A stretch of DNA of 64,000 nt from NCBI GenBank assembly GCA_037176705.1, contig CM073889.1, forward strand, positions 50,275,596-50,339,595. The letters run 5' to 3'. The position numbers were made by a program, and so were the translations under genes. The DNA is from Molossus alvarezi (taxonomy: Eukaryota; Chordata; Mammalia; Chiroptera; Molossidae). The notes under the pieces are model-generated. The model was not told the origin of the DNA, made no database searches, and saw only the letters and a list, made by a program, of their open reading frames with translations. Shown in pieces: positions 12,151 through 24,399 of this stretch; within the stretch, counting starts at the first letter, position 1; each line of letters opens with the position of its first letter.

Positions 12151-13320
12151 TTACTCATTTTTAATTTTAAGAGATAATTCCATACTGCTTTCCAATGTGG
12201 CTGTACCACACTACATGCCCACCAATAGTGCATGAGGATTCCCTTTTCTCTACATCCTCACAAACACTTGTTTGTTAAATTATCGATTATGGCCATTTTG
12301 ACAGGTGTGCGGTAATACCTCATTATGGTTTTATTTTGCATTTCTCTGATGGTTAGTAAATTTGCACATCCTTCACATGTCTATTGACCCATCTGTATGT
12401 CCTCTTTAGTGAAATGTCTATTCAGGTCCTCTGCCCATTTTTGGTGATATGTTTGTTTTTTTTGGTGTTGTTTTTATATTTTTAATAAATTTTGGAAATT
12501 ACCTCTTATCAGATGTATCATTGGCAAATATGTTCTCATTTTCAGGGGATTGTCTTTTCATTTTGTTGATGGTCTCCTTTGCTCTGCAAAAACTTTTTAG
12601 TTTGATGTCGTTCTATTTGTTTATTTTTTCTTTTGTTTTCCTTGCCCAGGTAATATATCAGAAAAAATGTTGCTATGAGAAATGCCCAATATTTTACTGC
12701 CTATGTGGTGTTTTTTAAGATTTTTATGGTTTCAAGTCTAACATTTAAATCTTAAATTCATTTTGAGTTTATTTCTGTGTATGGTGTAAGAAGGTGGTCT
12801 AGTTTTATTTTTATTTTTTGCACATATCTGTCCAATTGTCTCAACACCATTTATTGAATAAACTATTTTAACCTCAATTTATGTCTTTGCCTCCTTTGTC
12901 AAATATTAATTGATTATAGACGCGTAGGTTTATTTATGTCCCATTGATCTATATGTATGTTTTTATGCCAGTAGCATGCTCTTTTGAATACTTTAGCCTT
13001 GTAGTATTTTGATATCAGATAGCAAGATTATTCTAATTTTCTTTTTCTTTCTCAAGATTTCTATGGCTATTAAGGTCTTTTGTGGTTCCATATAAATTTT
13101 TGGAATAGTTGTTCTGGTTCTGTGAAATATGGCAGTGGTATCTTGATAGGAATTTTATTTAATTTAAAGATGGCTTTGGGTAGTATGAACATTTCAATGA
13201 TGTTAATTCTTCCTATCCATGAACATGGTATATTCTTCCACTTACTTGTATCCTCTTCAGTTTCTTTTTCAATGTCTTATAATTTTATGAGTAGAGGATA
13301 TTTTTAATGTATTTCTTTAA

Positions 13321-14021
13321 AAGTTACTAAAAGCAGCTGATGAAATACAAGGGCATGGAAAATTTCAAATCTCAGTGCAAACAGAGTCATCAAGGGTCGC
13401 TTGCCAAAGACTTGACTCAATGACAAGAAAGCTTTTCACTATTTTTTACATCCCTTGATTGGGTTTTATACTTAAGTCCTGCTGCCTGTAGTTTTACTTC
13501 CAAAGCTGGGTATTTTCCACTTAAACACTTCCTTTTTATAATAGTTCTAGTGTCTCAGGATTATTATTATAGTTTGATTTTTCCATTTAATAATGACTCT
13601 GACTGTTGTGTTTCTTTATTTTAATTGAGTGTATAAAGAAAGATTAAGCCATAAACAAAGTTCAAAAAAGGAGACAGTCCTGAAAAACATTTTAGGATAT
13701 TTGAGCCATCGTCAAAGATTAGTATGCAAGAAATGGCATTTATTGAGATTATTTTCAAACATCCTCTAGCTTTTTTGAAACCATGAAGATCAAACCTGCC
13801 TGAGGGGCTACTGGGGCAAATATTACAAAAGAATAAGACCAGTGAAAAATGTGGCCATCTCCTTGAAGCTGATACTGCTGATGGAAGGGAAAAAAAAATG
13901 GGCAGAAGAAGAAAGGTTAAAACTCAGATTTAGGCTGATGCTCACTAGACGAGAAAAAGACTCATCAATGAATTCAATGAGCACCTATTATACATGGGGA
14001 CATTGCCAAATGCTATGGACT
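13321..14021. other. Unclassified ~700-bp insertion within L1-B
   Basis: L1-B sequence stops at about 13320 and resumes at 14022. The flanks share an imperfect duplication of about 28-30 bp, beginning GAGTAGAGGATA at 13289 and GAGTAGAAGAT at 14022, which matches the same L1 position on both sides. The insert has no poly(A) tail, no tRNA head and no coding frame above about 60 codons. It could be a short LTR or DNA element, or filler from repair. Confidence 0.5.
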
Positions 14022-14530
14022 GAGTAGAAGATTTTTACATTCTTGGTTAAATTTATTCCTAGGTATTTAATTATTATTTTTAAGCAATTGAGAATGGTAT
14101 TGTTTTCTTAGTTTTACTTTCTGATAGTTCTAAATCGTTTACTAGTTGGAGTAGTTTTTTGGTGAAATCTTTTAGGTTGCCTATATACACTATTATGTCA
14201 TCTGCAAATAATGGCAGTTTTACTACTTCCTTACAAATTTGAATGCTTTTTATTTCTTTTTCTTGTCTGATTTTTGTGGCTAGAACTTCCATACTGTGTT
14301 AAGTAAGAGTGGTGTTCAAGACAGCATACACTCCTGTCTTCTTCCCAATCTTAAGAGAAATGCTTGTAGTTATTTTCCATTAAGTATAATGTTGGCTATA
14401 GGTTTATTATATATGGCCTTTATTACACTGAGGTATGTTTTCTCTATTCCCACTTTGCTGAGAGTTTTTATTGTAAACGGGTGCTGAATTTTATCAAATG
14501 CCTTTTCTTCATCTTTTAATATGATCATGT

Positions 14531-14881
14531 GTGTGTTTGTGTATGCTTTTTTAAAAATTGTTGAGAGTATTACAGGTGCCCCCATTTTTCCCTCTTGACC
14601 CCTCTCAACCCAGCTTCTGCCCTACCCCGAGCCTTAACTGCACTGTTGTCTATTTCCATGGACTATGCATATATTCTTATAAATTCTTTGGTTAATTTCT
14701 TACCTGCTCCCCCCTTTTCCTTCTGAGATGTGTCACTCTATTCCTTGTCTCTGGATCTATTTTGTTCATCAGTTTATTTTGTTCATTAGATTTCACATAT
14801 ACGTAAGAGCATGTGATGTTTATCTTTCTCTGACTGGCTTCTCTTACCCTTTGAGACAACATGGATGGACCTGGAGATTAT
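14531..14881 (-). mobile_element. Nested L1 3'-end insertion in L1-B
   Basis: An antisense L1 3' UTR and tail (GTTGTCTATTTCCATGGACT, CCTTGTCTCTGGATCTA, TTTTGTTCATTAGATTTCAC order) interrupts the RT region of L1-B. The host L1 target is duplicated as TATGATCATGT at 14520-14530 and again at 14882-14892. This is a heavily 5'-truncated antisense insertion of about 350 bp. Confidence 0.8.
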
Positions 14882-14994
14882 TATGATCATGTTGTTTTTA
14901 TCTTTCGTTTTGGTTATGTGGTGTATCAAGTTTATTGATTTGTGGATATTGCACCAACCCTGGATCCGTGAAATAAATCCCACTTGATAATGGT

Positions 14995-15220
14995 GAGAGG
15001 AAGGGAGGGAGATAGAAACATCAATGAGAGAGAACATTGATTGGCTGCCTCCCTCATGCCTCACACTAGGAGGAAGGCAGCCAATCAATGTTCTCTCTAA
15101 AGAGAACCACACTGGGGGTTTTGCCCACAACCTGGGCATGTGCCCTGACCGGGAATCAAACAGCGACCAATTGGTGTATGGGTCAACGTTCAACCACTGA
15201 GTCACACCAGCCAGGCCAAT
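14995..15220 (-). mobile_element. SINE of an older bat tRNA family, with hairpin
   Basis: In the minus direction it starts GGCCTGGCTGGTGTGACTCA, carries a degraded A/B box head (GGTCGCTGTTTGATTCCC), and ends in a GA/TC-rich body. It differs from the young VES copies here in the head and body. Its body contains a perfect 24-bp inverted repeat, 15027-15050 against 15075-15098, around a 24-base loop. L1-B sequence flanking it is not continuous, so part of L1-B was lost at or after the insertion. Confidence 0.8.
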
Positions 15221-16035
15221 TTCATTAGTTTTAATATGTCTATTCAGATTCTCTGATTCTTCCTGATTCAGTTTTGGAAGACTGTATCTTTCTAGAAATG
15301 TGTCCATTTTATCCATATTGTTCAATTTGTTGGCCTATAGTTGTTTATAATATTTTCTTAAAATCCTGTGTATTGTTAGTTGTTACTTCTATTCTTTTTT
15401 TTTATTACAGATTTTATTTATTTGTGTCTTTTCTCTTTTTTTCTTGATGAGTCTGGTAAAAATTTGTCAATCCTGTTTATCTTTTCAATAAACTCCTTTT
15501 GGTTTTATTGATATTTTGTATTGTTTTCTTCGACTTTTTTTTTGTTCTGATATTTATTACTTATTTTTTTTTATTCTACTCACTTTGGGCTCTTTTTGTT
15601 GTTCTTTTTTAAGTTTCTTTAAGTGTAAAGTTAGATTCTTTATTTGAGATTTTTCTTGTTTCTTGGGATAGACCTGTAATACTATAAAATTTCCTCTTAG
15701 GAGTGTTTTTTCTGTGTCGTATGGATTTTGGGTTGTCATGTTTTCATTTGCATTCGTTTGAAGGTATCTTTCAATTTTCCCTTTAATCTTAATGTTAACC
15801 CATTCATTATTTAGTAACATGTTATTTAGCTCTCATGTCTTTGTGTGTTTTTCAGTATTTTTCTTATGATTGATTTCTAGTTTTATAACATTATGGTCAC
15901 AGAAGATGCTTGATTTAATTTTAATCTTTTAAAATGTATTATACTTGTTTTGTGTCTTAACATGTGGTCTATCCTGGAAAATGTTCCATGTGCACTTAAA
16001 AATAATATATATTCTGCTGCTTTCAGGTGAAATGC

Positions 16036-16937
16036 TCTGCTCCCATTCACATTTTATTACACCTGAACATTCTGTCCAATCCATCATTCTGCACATAGAA
16101 GTACTTAACCAACACTTACCTACAATATCTCAAATCTGGAGACCAGAAATTCCTTTGTCTTCAGATATCTTTCTCTTGCTATGTCTTTCAGTCAGTGACT
16201 CAGATGGAGGATGGATAGTTTTATTTTAAGTTCTGTTGTCTGTGTTTTGTTTCTTTGCTTGCTTTGGTTTCCCCATAGGACATATTTTCTTTGCAGGGAA
16301 TCTTTAAATCATGAACTAAAGTGGTCCTGGTTGGAGAATAAAAGTAATGAGAGCTGATAGCTATCACGAGCTGTGTGATGCTGGAAGAAAACCTGGAGTA
16401 TTTATTTATTCTAATTCCCACATGGATAACTATAACTTAAACTTTGGGCTGTCCCAATCTTCACAACAGGGGTCACCTTTATACTAAGTAGAGAGGGAAC
16501 TCTGAGTCAGGAAATGTGCTTTTTTTTTTTTGCACATACCTAGATGTTGGGTCTTTATCAAGTGCTTACTATGTGTTAGGCCCTGTTTTAGATATGTTAG
16601 TTCGAGATACTGGGCATAACAGACTTGCTACTATCCTTGCGTAACTGAAAATATAACAGGACAATGGAACAAGTGCAAATTAAATCTTAAAACACAATTA
16701 TATTTTGGTTATAGATTAGTCCAGAGGTTCCAAAACTTGCTGAGAGTGAGACTGTGGGTATCAGATTGCTACTTGAAATAAAAATATTTGGAAGTAGAGC
16801 TAAATCATGGAACAGCAGCAGCAAGTTGTGGTCATGTCAGAATGGCCAGTTCTCACTAATCCCAGGACTCAAAGGAGAGCACTTACAATATCCTTCGTGC
16901 CAATAATTAAGCTTCTATTTTAAATGTCCTCCCATTA
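16036..16937. other. Host sequence, no gene recognised
   Basis: Unique-looking sequence. A piece at about 16550-16640 (AGTGCTTACTATGTGTTAGG then CCCTGTTTTAGA) resembles an ancient mammal-wide interspersed repeat but is too degraded to name. The last 16 bases (16922-16937) are the left target duplication of the next SINE. Confidence 0.5.
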
Positions 16938-17173
16938 GCACTGGTCAGTTTGGCTCAGCGGATAGAGCGTCGGCCTGCGGTCCGGAGAGACCCGGGTTCG
17001 GTTCCCGCTAAGGGCACATACTTCGGTTGCAGTTTGTCCCCGGCCCTGGTTGGTCGTGCGGGTGGCAGCCACTCGATGTGTCCCTTCACATCGATGTTTC
17101 TCTCTCTCTCTCCCTCCCACTCTGTCTCTACAAAAAATAGAAAAATATCCTCAGGTGAGGATAAAAAAAAAAA
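16938..17173 (+). mobile_element. Young VES-type SINE, sense, with intact Pol III boxes
   Basis: This is the clearest SINE in the window. The tRNA-derived head has an A box TGGCTCAGCGG at 16951-16961 and a B box GGTTCGGTTCC at 16995-17005, both good for internal Pol III transcription. The body contains TTGCAGTTTGTCCCCGGCCC, then the TC-rich stretch, the ATCCTCAGGTGAGGAT palindrome and an A tail. A 16-bp perfect target duplication, AAATGTCCTCCCATTA, lies at 16922-16937 and 17174-17189. The perfect duplication and low divergence indicate a recent insertion. Confidence 0.96.
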
Positions 17174-17278
17174 AAAATGTCCTCCCATTAATCTATTCAG
17201 ATCATTTTGCTTCTATACTCTTTGGGTATAGATGAAAAAAATCAACATTCTCTTTTAGTTAGGCAACCATGACACAAG

Positions 17279-17296
17279 AAAGAATCTTACAATTCA
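17279..17296 (+). repeat. Left target-site duplication of L1-C
   Basis: The 18-base string AAAGAATCTTACAATTCA occurs here and at 23318-23335, immediately after the L1-C tail. The match is perfect, although the first three adenines of the right copy could belong to the tail. It marks L1-C as one recent insertion event. Confidence 0.95.
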
Positions 17297-18303
17297 GGGA
17301 GAGATAGAAAATGGTGGTGGAGTGAATGGAAGATACACAGACCATCTCCCAGGACCAAATTGGAATTACAACAAAAATATAGATTAATTGTCAGGAAGGG
17401 GCACTGAAAGGCAGCTTGGAGGACCTCATAACCAGGGACACTACTCAATCCTGGTAGGCTTGTAAGAATGTGAGAGGGGGCCAGGAGCGCATGGTCCGCA
17501 GCGACCTGGGCTGGGACCAGCAAACTAGGTTGGGACCAGGGGACTCAGCATGAAGCTTTGCCCTCGGCTGGGTCCAGCTGTCTCGGCTGGAAGATGCTGC
17601 CACCTCGGCTGGTTCCAGCAAACACGGCTGGGTCCTGTGGCTTGGGGTGGTTGTTACACCCTTGGCTGAATACTGCGAATGCCACTATGTGCTACCCCCT
17701 TGGCTGATGCCCCAGCCTCGGCCGCCCTTAGCTGGGAGCAGCGCCCTTGGATTAAAATTCCCAGGTGGCTGCACGACGCAGAGTCCAGACAGAGCTAAAT
17801 TGGCAGCAGCCACTCACCTTGGGCTTCGGCAGAGGGAAGGGAAGGCAGACTGGACTGGAACAATGTGGGTACACTCGGGATTTGGAGGGTGCTCAGAGCT
17901 TTTGCTGAGTGCAGCCACGCAGGACTGTGGTCATCTTACTCCTCGCAGGGCCCTTGGGAGTGGCAGGGGCTCATCCCTCAGAGATTCAACCCCACCCTAA
18001 GGCCACTGAAATGCTAATTGAGGCCCATTAACAACCAGCATCTTCCCCACCCTCAGGAAATCCTCTTACATTGAGCACCAGAGGGAGTTTTTCAGTCAAA
18101 TCAGAAACCAAGGTTCTTCAGGTGACTGCTACTAATAGACTCCAGACAAAAAAGCTAGAGGTTAAATACCATTCCCCGGGCAAGCAACTCTAACCAGGAA
18201 AGTTAAGATTTGACAGTATTGCTTAAAGTGGGTCCACCCTGCCTCATCCAAACGCAGGAGAGGGAGCCACAAACAGCAGAACACCAACACCCACAAAAAA
18301 AAC
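17297..18303 (+). promoter_or_regulatory. L1-C 5' UTR with GC-rich internal repeats
   Basis: In the L1 family the 5' UTR is the internal Pol II promoter. Here it is about 1 kb and is far richer in G and C than the rest of the element. The segment 17500-17760 contains degenerate copies of a CTCGGCTGGGTCCAGC-like unit (for example around 17504, 17567, 17590 and 17624), so it is minisatellite-like. The equivalent stretch in L1-N (about 35920-36130) shows a similar pattern. Promoter activity is inferred from family knowledge only. Confidence 0.8.
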
Positions 18304-19217
18304 ATGGAATACTCCAAAACCCACTGTGATAGCCAAAATGGTGAAAACAGAAACAAAATCCAAATGAAAGAACAGGAGAACTCTACAGAAGATGAGATAA
18401 ATGAGGTGCACTTAAGCAAGTTAACAAAACTAGAATTCAGTGCCATGATGTTGAGGAAGCTCAACAGCATGTGTAAGGACATCAGCACCATGAGTAAAGA
18501 CATAGAAATGTTGAAATACAACAAGTTGGAAAATAAAAAAGACATATCAGAAATGAAAAACACATTGAAAGGATTAAAAAGCAAAGTAGAGGAAGCTGAG
18601 GACCGGATCAGTGAATTAGAAGACAGGGTAGAAAAAATCAACCAATCAGAAAACCAAAAGGAAAAAACGGTTAAAAAACAGGAAGACAGCTTAAGAGAAC
18701 TATGGGACAACTGGAAACGTAATAATATCCGCATCATAGGAGTCCCCAAAGAAGAAGAAAATGAGCGAGGGTTAGAGAATATACACAAAGAAATAGTAAC
18801 AGAAAACTTCCTTAATTTGGTGAAGAAAGAAGGCATTCCAGATCAAGAACCACAGAGAGCCCCAAGTAAGAAGAACCCAACAGGCTCTCACCAAGACACA
18901 GTAATCAGACTGCCAAAAATTAAAGACAAAGAGAGAATCCTAAAAGCAGCAAGAGATCAGCAACAGGTTACCTACAAAGGAAACCCCATAAGGCCCTCAG
19001 CTGACTTCTCACAAGAAACACTACAGGCCAGAAGGGAAAGGTATGAAGTAATCAAGGTCATGAAAAACAAGGATCTGAATCCAAAACTACTCTACCCAGC
19101 AAGGCTATCATTCAAAATAGAAGGTCAAATAAAGAGCTTACCACACACAAAAAAAGGCTAAGGGAATACATTAGAAGCAAACCAGCAGTGCAAGAAATAT
19201 TAAAAGGAAGGCTGTAA
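18304..19217 (+). pseudogene. L1-C ORF1 (ORF1p), nearly intact, C-terminal frameshift
   Basis: ORF1p is the RNA-binding trimeric chaperone that coats L1 RNA. The open frame runs 285 codons from ATG at 18304 to a stop at 19161. An N-terminal region is followed by a heptad-rich coiled coil (about residues 40-125, with repeated E/K and L at heptad spacing, ISELEDRVEK near its end). Then come the RRM-like part (NIRIIGVPKEE at about 140) and the C-terminal domain (ARDQQQVTYKGNPIRPSADF at about 219-238). Within the A run near 19150 one extra A shifts the frame and gives an early stop. In the other frame the normal end (REYI...LKGRL) continues to a stop at 19215-19217. About 20 residues are therefore lost or garbled. 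The family is usually about 300-340 residues. Confidence 0.93.
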
Positions 19218-19263
19218 TTAGCAAGAGAAATGGGAAGAAAAATAGAACCACACTAAACAAAAA

Positions 19264-22200
19264 ATGGCAATTAGTAAGTACATATCAATAATCAGCTTAA
19301 ATGTAAATGCATTGAATGCTCCCATAAAAAGACACAGAGTAGCTGATTGGATAAGAAAGCATGACTCATCTATATGTTGTTTACAAGAGACCCACCTCAC
19401 AAAAAGGACTCACATAGGTTGAAAGTGAAGGGATGGAAAAAAATCTTCCAAGCAAACAAACAAAAAGAAAAGCTGGGGTAGCAATACTCATACCTGATAA
19501 AATAGATTTAAAAATGAAGGCCATAACTAGAGACAAAAAGACCACTACATAATATTAAAAGAACCTATCCAACAGGAAGATATAACCTTGATAAACATAT
19601 ATGCACCTAATATGGGAGTACCAAAATATATTTAAAATCTTCTGGAGGACTTTAAAGGAGAAATCAATAGCAATACAATCATAACAGGGGACTTCAACAC
19701 ACCGCTGACAACACTGGATGGATCCTCTAGACCAAAAATTAGCAAGGAAACAGAAACTCTAAATGAAGCACTACACCAAATGGATTTAATAGATATCTAC
19801 AGAGAATTACATCCCAAAACTACAGAATTCACATTCTTCTCAAGTGCACATGAGACATTCTCAAAGATAGACCACATGTTAGGGCACAAACTAAGACTCG
19901 ACAAGTTCAAGAGGACTGAAATTATATCAAGCATCTTCTCAGATCACAATGGCATGAAACTAGAAATCAATTGCAAGAAGAACATACAAAGATATTTGAA
20001 CACATGGAGGCTAAATATCATGTTACTAAACAATGAATCTGTCAACAAAGAGATCAAGGAAGAAATCAAAAACTTCATGGAAACCAATGAAAATGAACAC
20101 AAAACAACACAAAATTTATGGGATGCAGCGAAAGCAGTACTGAGAGGGAAGTTCATAGCACTACAGGCCTACCTCAAAAAACAAGAAACATCTCTAATAG
20201 ACTATCTAACCTCACAACTTAAAGAAATACAGAGAGAGCCAAAAGAAAACCCCAGAGTAAGTAGAAGGAAGGAAATAGTAAAGATCAGAGCAGAAATACA
20301 TGATATAGAGACCAAAAAAAAAAAAAAAAATTCAAAGGATCAATGAAACAAAGAGCTGGTTTTTCAAACAGATAAACAAGATTGATGGACCCTTAGCTAG
20401 ACTCACCAAGAAACAAATAGAGAGAACCCAAATACACAAAATCAGAAATGAAAGAGAGAAGTAACAACACTACAGAAATACAAAATATCGTTAACAACTA
20501 CTATGAACAATAATATGGCAACAAATATGACAATCTAAGCGAAATGGACAAATTTCTAGAAACACATAATCTCCCATAATTGGACCAGGGAGAGATAGAA
20601 AACTTGAACAAACCAATAACGATAGAAGAAATTGAAGATGTAATCAAGACTCTCCCAGCAAACAAAAGCCCAGGCCCAAATGGCTTCACGGGGAGTTTTA
20701 CCAAACATTCACAGAAGAACTAACACTCATTCTCCTCAAACTATTTCAAAAAATTCAAGGAGAAGGAAGACTTCCAAACTTGTTTTATAAAGCCAGCATC
20801 ATTCTAATTCCAAAACCAGAGAAAGACACTACAAAGAAAGAAAACTACAGGCCAATATCCCTGATGAAGATATTCTCCAAAATCCTGAACAAAATACTAG
20901 CAAATCGGCTACAGCAATACATCAAAAAAATTATTCACCATGACCAAGTGGGATTCATCCCAGGGATGCAAGGCTGGTACAATATTCGCAAATCAATAAA
21001 CGTGATACACCACATAAATAAAATGAAGAATAAAAACCACATAATCATATCAATAGATGCCGAAAAAGCCTTCGACAATATCCAGCATGCATTTCTGATA
21101 AAAACGCTCAGCAATCTGGAAATAGAGGGATCATATCTCAACATAATAAAGGCCATATATGAAAGACCTACAGCCAACATCATACTCAATGGGCAAAAAC
21201 TGAAAGCATTTCTCTTAAGAACAGGAACAAGGCAAGGATGCCCACTTTCACCACTCTTATTTAACATAGTCCTGAGTGTCTTAGCCACAGCAATCAGACA
21301 GGAAGAAAAAATAAAAAGGATCTAAATTGGAAAGGAGGAAGTGAAACTGTCATTATTTGCAGATGACATGATACTATACATAGAAAACCCCAAAGATGCC
21401 ATAAAAAAATGTACTAGATTTAATAAATGAATTTGGCAAAGTAGCAGGATACAAAATTAATGTCAAGAAATCGATAGCATTCTTATACACCAAGGATGAA
21501 CTTACAGAAAGAGAAACTAAGAAAACAATCCCATTTACCATTGCAGCAAAAAAAATTAAGATACCTAGGAATAAACTTAAGCAAATAAATAAAGGACCTA
21601 TTCGCAGAAAAATACAGGTCATTGAAAAAGAAATAGAGCCAGATATAAAAAAGTGGAGGCATATACCCTGTTCATGAATTGGAAGAATTAACATCATTAA
21701 AATGTCCATATTACCCAAAGCAATGTATAGAGTCAATGCAATCCCCATCAAAATACCAATGGTATACTTCACAGATTTAGAACAAGTACTTCAAAAGTTC
21801 ATATGGAACCAAAAAAGACCTCGAATAGGCACAGCAATCTTGAAAAAGAAGAACAAAGTTGGAGGGTTCACAGTACCAGATTTCAGGTTATACTTTAAAG
21901 TCACTGTAATCAAAAACAGCCTGGTACTGGCACAAGAACAGGCATATAGACCAGTGGAACAGAACAGAGAACCCAGAAATGGATCCAAGGCAGTATGTTC
22001 AATTAATATTTGACAATGGTGGCAAGAGCATACAGTGGAGTAAGGACAGCCTCTTTAATAAATGGTGCTGGGAAAATTGGACAGCTACTTGCAGAAAAAT
22101 GAAATTAGACCATCAACTTTCACCCTACACAAGAATAAACTCAAAGTGGATAGAAGGCTTAAATGTGACTCATGAATCCATAAAATCCTGGAAGAAACTG

Positions 22201-23083
22201 TAGGCAACAAAATTTTAGACATTATTAACAGCAGAATTTTCACTGATACATCACCTATGGCAATAGAAACAAAGGAGAAAATGAACACATGGGACTACAT
22301 CAAACTCAAAAGCTTCTGCATAGCGAAAGGTACAATCATCAAAACGGAAAGGCTACCCACTATATGGAAGAGTATAATTGCCAATGATATATCAGATAAC
22401 GGGTTAATTTCCATTATATATAAAGTGCTCATGCAACTTCACAAAAGGAAGACAAAGAACCCAATTAAAAAATGGGCAGAGCAACTAAATAGACACCTCT
22501 CCAAACAAGACATACAAATGGCTAAGAGACATATGAAGAAATGCTCATCAGCACTAATCATCAGAGAGATGCAAATAAAAACAACAATGAGGTATCACCT
22601 CACACCTGTCATAATGGCTGCCATCAACAAATCATCAAACAAGTGTTGGCGAGGGTGTGGAGAAAAGGGGACTCTAGTACACTGCTGGTTGGAATGCAGA
22701 CTGGTGCAGTCACTATGGAAAACAATATGGTGTTTCCTCAAAAAATTAAGAATTGAACTTCCATTTGACCCAGTGATTCACTTCTAGGAATATACCCTAA
22801 GAAGTCTGAAACACCAATAAGAAATAATATATGTATCCCCATGTTTGTAGCAGCACTATTTAAAATAGCTAAGATCTGGAAACAGCCCATGTGTCTTTCA
22901 GTAGACGAATGGATAAAAAAGCTGTGGCACATATACACAATGAAGTACTATGCAGCTGTAAGAAAGAAAGATCTCTTATCCTTTGAGACTACATGGAGGG
23001 ACCTCGAAAGTATTTTCCTAAGTGAAACAAGCCAAACAGAGAAAGACAAGTATCATATGATCTCACTTATTTGTGGAATATAA
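19264..23083 (+). pseudogene. L1-C ORF2 (endonuclease-reverse transcriptase), few lesions
   Basis: ORF2p nicks target DNA and reverse-transcribes L1 RNA in the nucleus. The expected span from ATG 19264 to the stop at 23081-23083 is 3820 bp, close to the roughly 1275 codons of other mammals. The endonuclease starts with SLNVNALNAP and CLQETHL, has [11 protein letters not shown] at about 19687, and SDHN at about 19940. The RT has [32 protein letters not shown] and an intact FADD at 21356-21367. The C-terminus has the Cys-rich [15 protein letters not shown]. Lesions seen: a one-base loss in the A run near 19396 (stop at the GGTTGA), a CAA-to-TAA type stop at 21323-21325 just before FADD, and several other indels, including a break near 22785. 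Confidence 0.93.
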
Positions 23084-23335
23084 TGAACATAACATTCTGA
23101 AGAATGGGGTAGTCCCAGAGACGTGGAAGTGGGGTACAGACTGACAATCCCCAGAATAGGGAGTGGTGGGGGAGAGATAATCCACAGAATTTAATGCATG
23201 TATGCATGAACAATAGACATGGAAACAAAGCTGCAGACAGGGCAGGAAGGGAGGGGGAGGTGGGAATCAGTGGGGGAAGAAGGAGAAACATCTGTAACAA
23301 AAATTAATTAAACAAAAAAAGAATCTTACAATTCA

Positions 23336-24399
23336 AATGTCCAGATTTTTATCTGAGACCACAGTCAATTTTTTTTTTTAGCTTTTTTAACCTCAGTTTT
23401 TCCATATCACAAATGGAATAATAGTAGTGATGGCTTACCATTATGTTGTAGGTCATGTTAATTATTATGACCGATGTAAAATCTTGGGTCATAATTCTCT
23501 ACTTAATGTGTTCCTGAAGAAAGAAGATGTTTGTCATCACAAGTGTGAGCTTCTCTCCCACGTATGCTCGCTTGCCTTACCCATGCTCTCTGGAGGAAAC
23601 ATTCAGTTGGTTATGCATCAGTGATTAGTAATGAGAGAAAACTTCTGTCATTAACAAAAAGACTGAGTAAGAGTAAATTGTGTTGCAAATTGTTGCTTCA
23701 CATTCTGAAATCTGAACAGGATTTAGCCAAGAAAAACTTCTATGACCTTGGAAGATTTATCTTGTTATTGTCTGTAAAATTCAGTTTGTAGGAGTCTAAT
23801 ATAGTGGTGTTTTTGACAATTAGGTTTAAGGTTCCTTCCCTGATGCATATTTTCCTTCAATGTTCATCTCATTGCTGAAGTTATTTTATTTCATATGATA
23901 CCTCAGTAAGTGGATTTCAAGGTCACAATGCTCTAGCTAAGAAATAAAGTAGAATGATTAGTGAAACTGATGAAGTAAATAGAAATATCACATGAAATAA
24001 TAGGTCACAGTTATGTTCTATTTTTTAATGCTCAGAAATTTTATTTAATTTAAAAACTTGTAGTCAGCTATGTTACATAGACTTTTCAGCTGAAAATATT
24101 TTTATTTAATTTATTGTTGTATTTTTTTCTTATGCAGCTTAAGTTGATTTACCCTTAAAAAGAAAAAAATACATTACTTCAGTTTCTTCTAGAAAGCATC
24201 ATTTGCTCTGAAGCCTTTACTTAAATATCCAAAAGGATTTCTGACTTGATTTACTGGGTAAAATACTTCAATATTACAAAGCCTGGGGTATTCCAAATCT
24301 GTGGTGTATAATGCTGAAAAAAATGTATGAAATTGTCAAATGCCATTATTTGTGTGCTGCTAAAATATTCTTGATTTCAGCCTCATGAGAAATTATTTG
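23336..24399. other. Host sequence, no gene recognised
   Basis: AT-rich unique-looking DNA. Short open frames at about 23427-23791 show no domain or family resemblance. No RNA gene or young repeat. Confidence 0.55.

Larger units (their letters stand above)
12151..16035 (-). mobile_element. LINE-1 copy L1-B, old, antisense, broken by insertions
   Basis: Antisense L1 segments occur in order: ORF2 C-terminus and connecting region (12151-13320), RT (14022-14530), a short RT piece (14882-14994), then endonuclease-side sequence (15221-about 16035). The copy lacks its 3' UTR, ORF1 and 5' UTR. The RT box is still readable as LFADD in sense orientation at about 14195-14210. Between the pieces lie a 0.7-kb unclassified insert, a nested L1 3' end and a SINE. 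Divergence is high, which together with the nesting makes this one of the older L1s here. Confidence 0.92.
17297..23317 (+). mobile_element. Full-length LINE-1 copy L1-C, sense
   Basis: This is a complete L1 of about 6.0 kb with 5' UTR (17297-18303), ORF1, an inter-ORF gap, ORF2, a 3' UTR with G-rich tract (GGAAGGGAGGGGGAGG near 23247) and a short A tail. The perfect 18-bp target duplication and few lesions make it one of the youngest L1s in the window. It begins GGGAGAGATAGAAAATGG, close to the start of L1-N, so both belong to the same recent family with a non-monomeric 5' UTR. It is not competent as written because both ORFs carry frameshifts or stops, but the lesion count is low. Confidence 0.97.

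Noticed and set aside
16951..17005. tRNA gene suggested by A and B boxes
   Set aside because: The boxes belong to a SINE with a body, A tail and target duplication. The sequence does not fold into a full cloverleaf with proper ends.
18162..18836. A 224-codon open frame antisense to L1-C ORF1, starting in ORF1 and running into the 5' UTR
   Set aside because: It is the complement of an A-rich coding region, so it is Phe/Leu/Ser rich by composition. Similar but broken antisense frames occur in the other copies. It was considered as a counterpart of primate L1 ORF0 but lacks any supporting feature.
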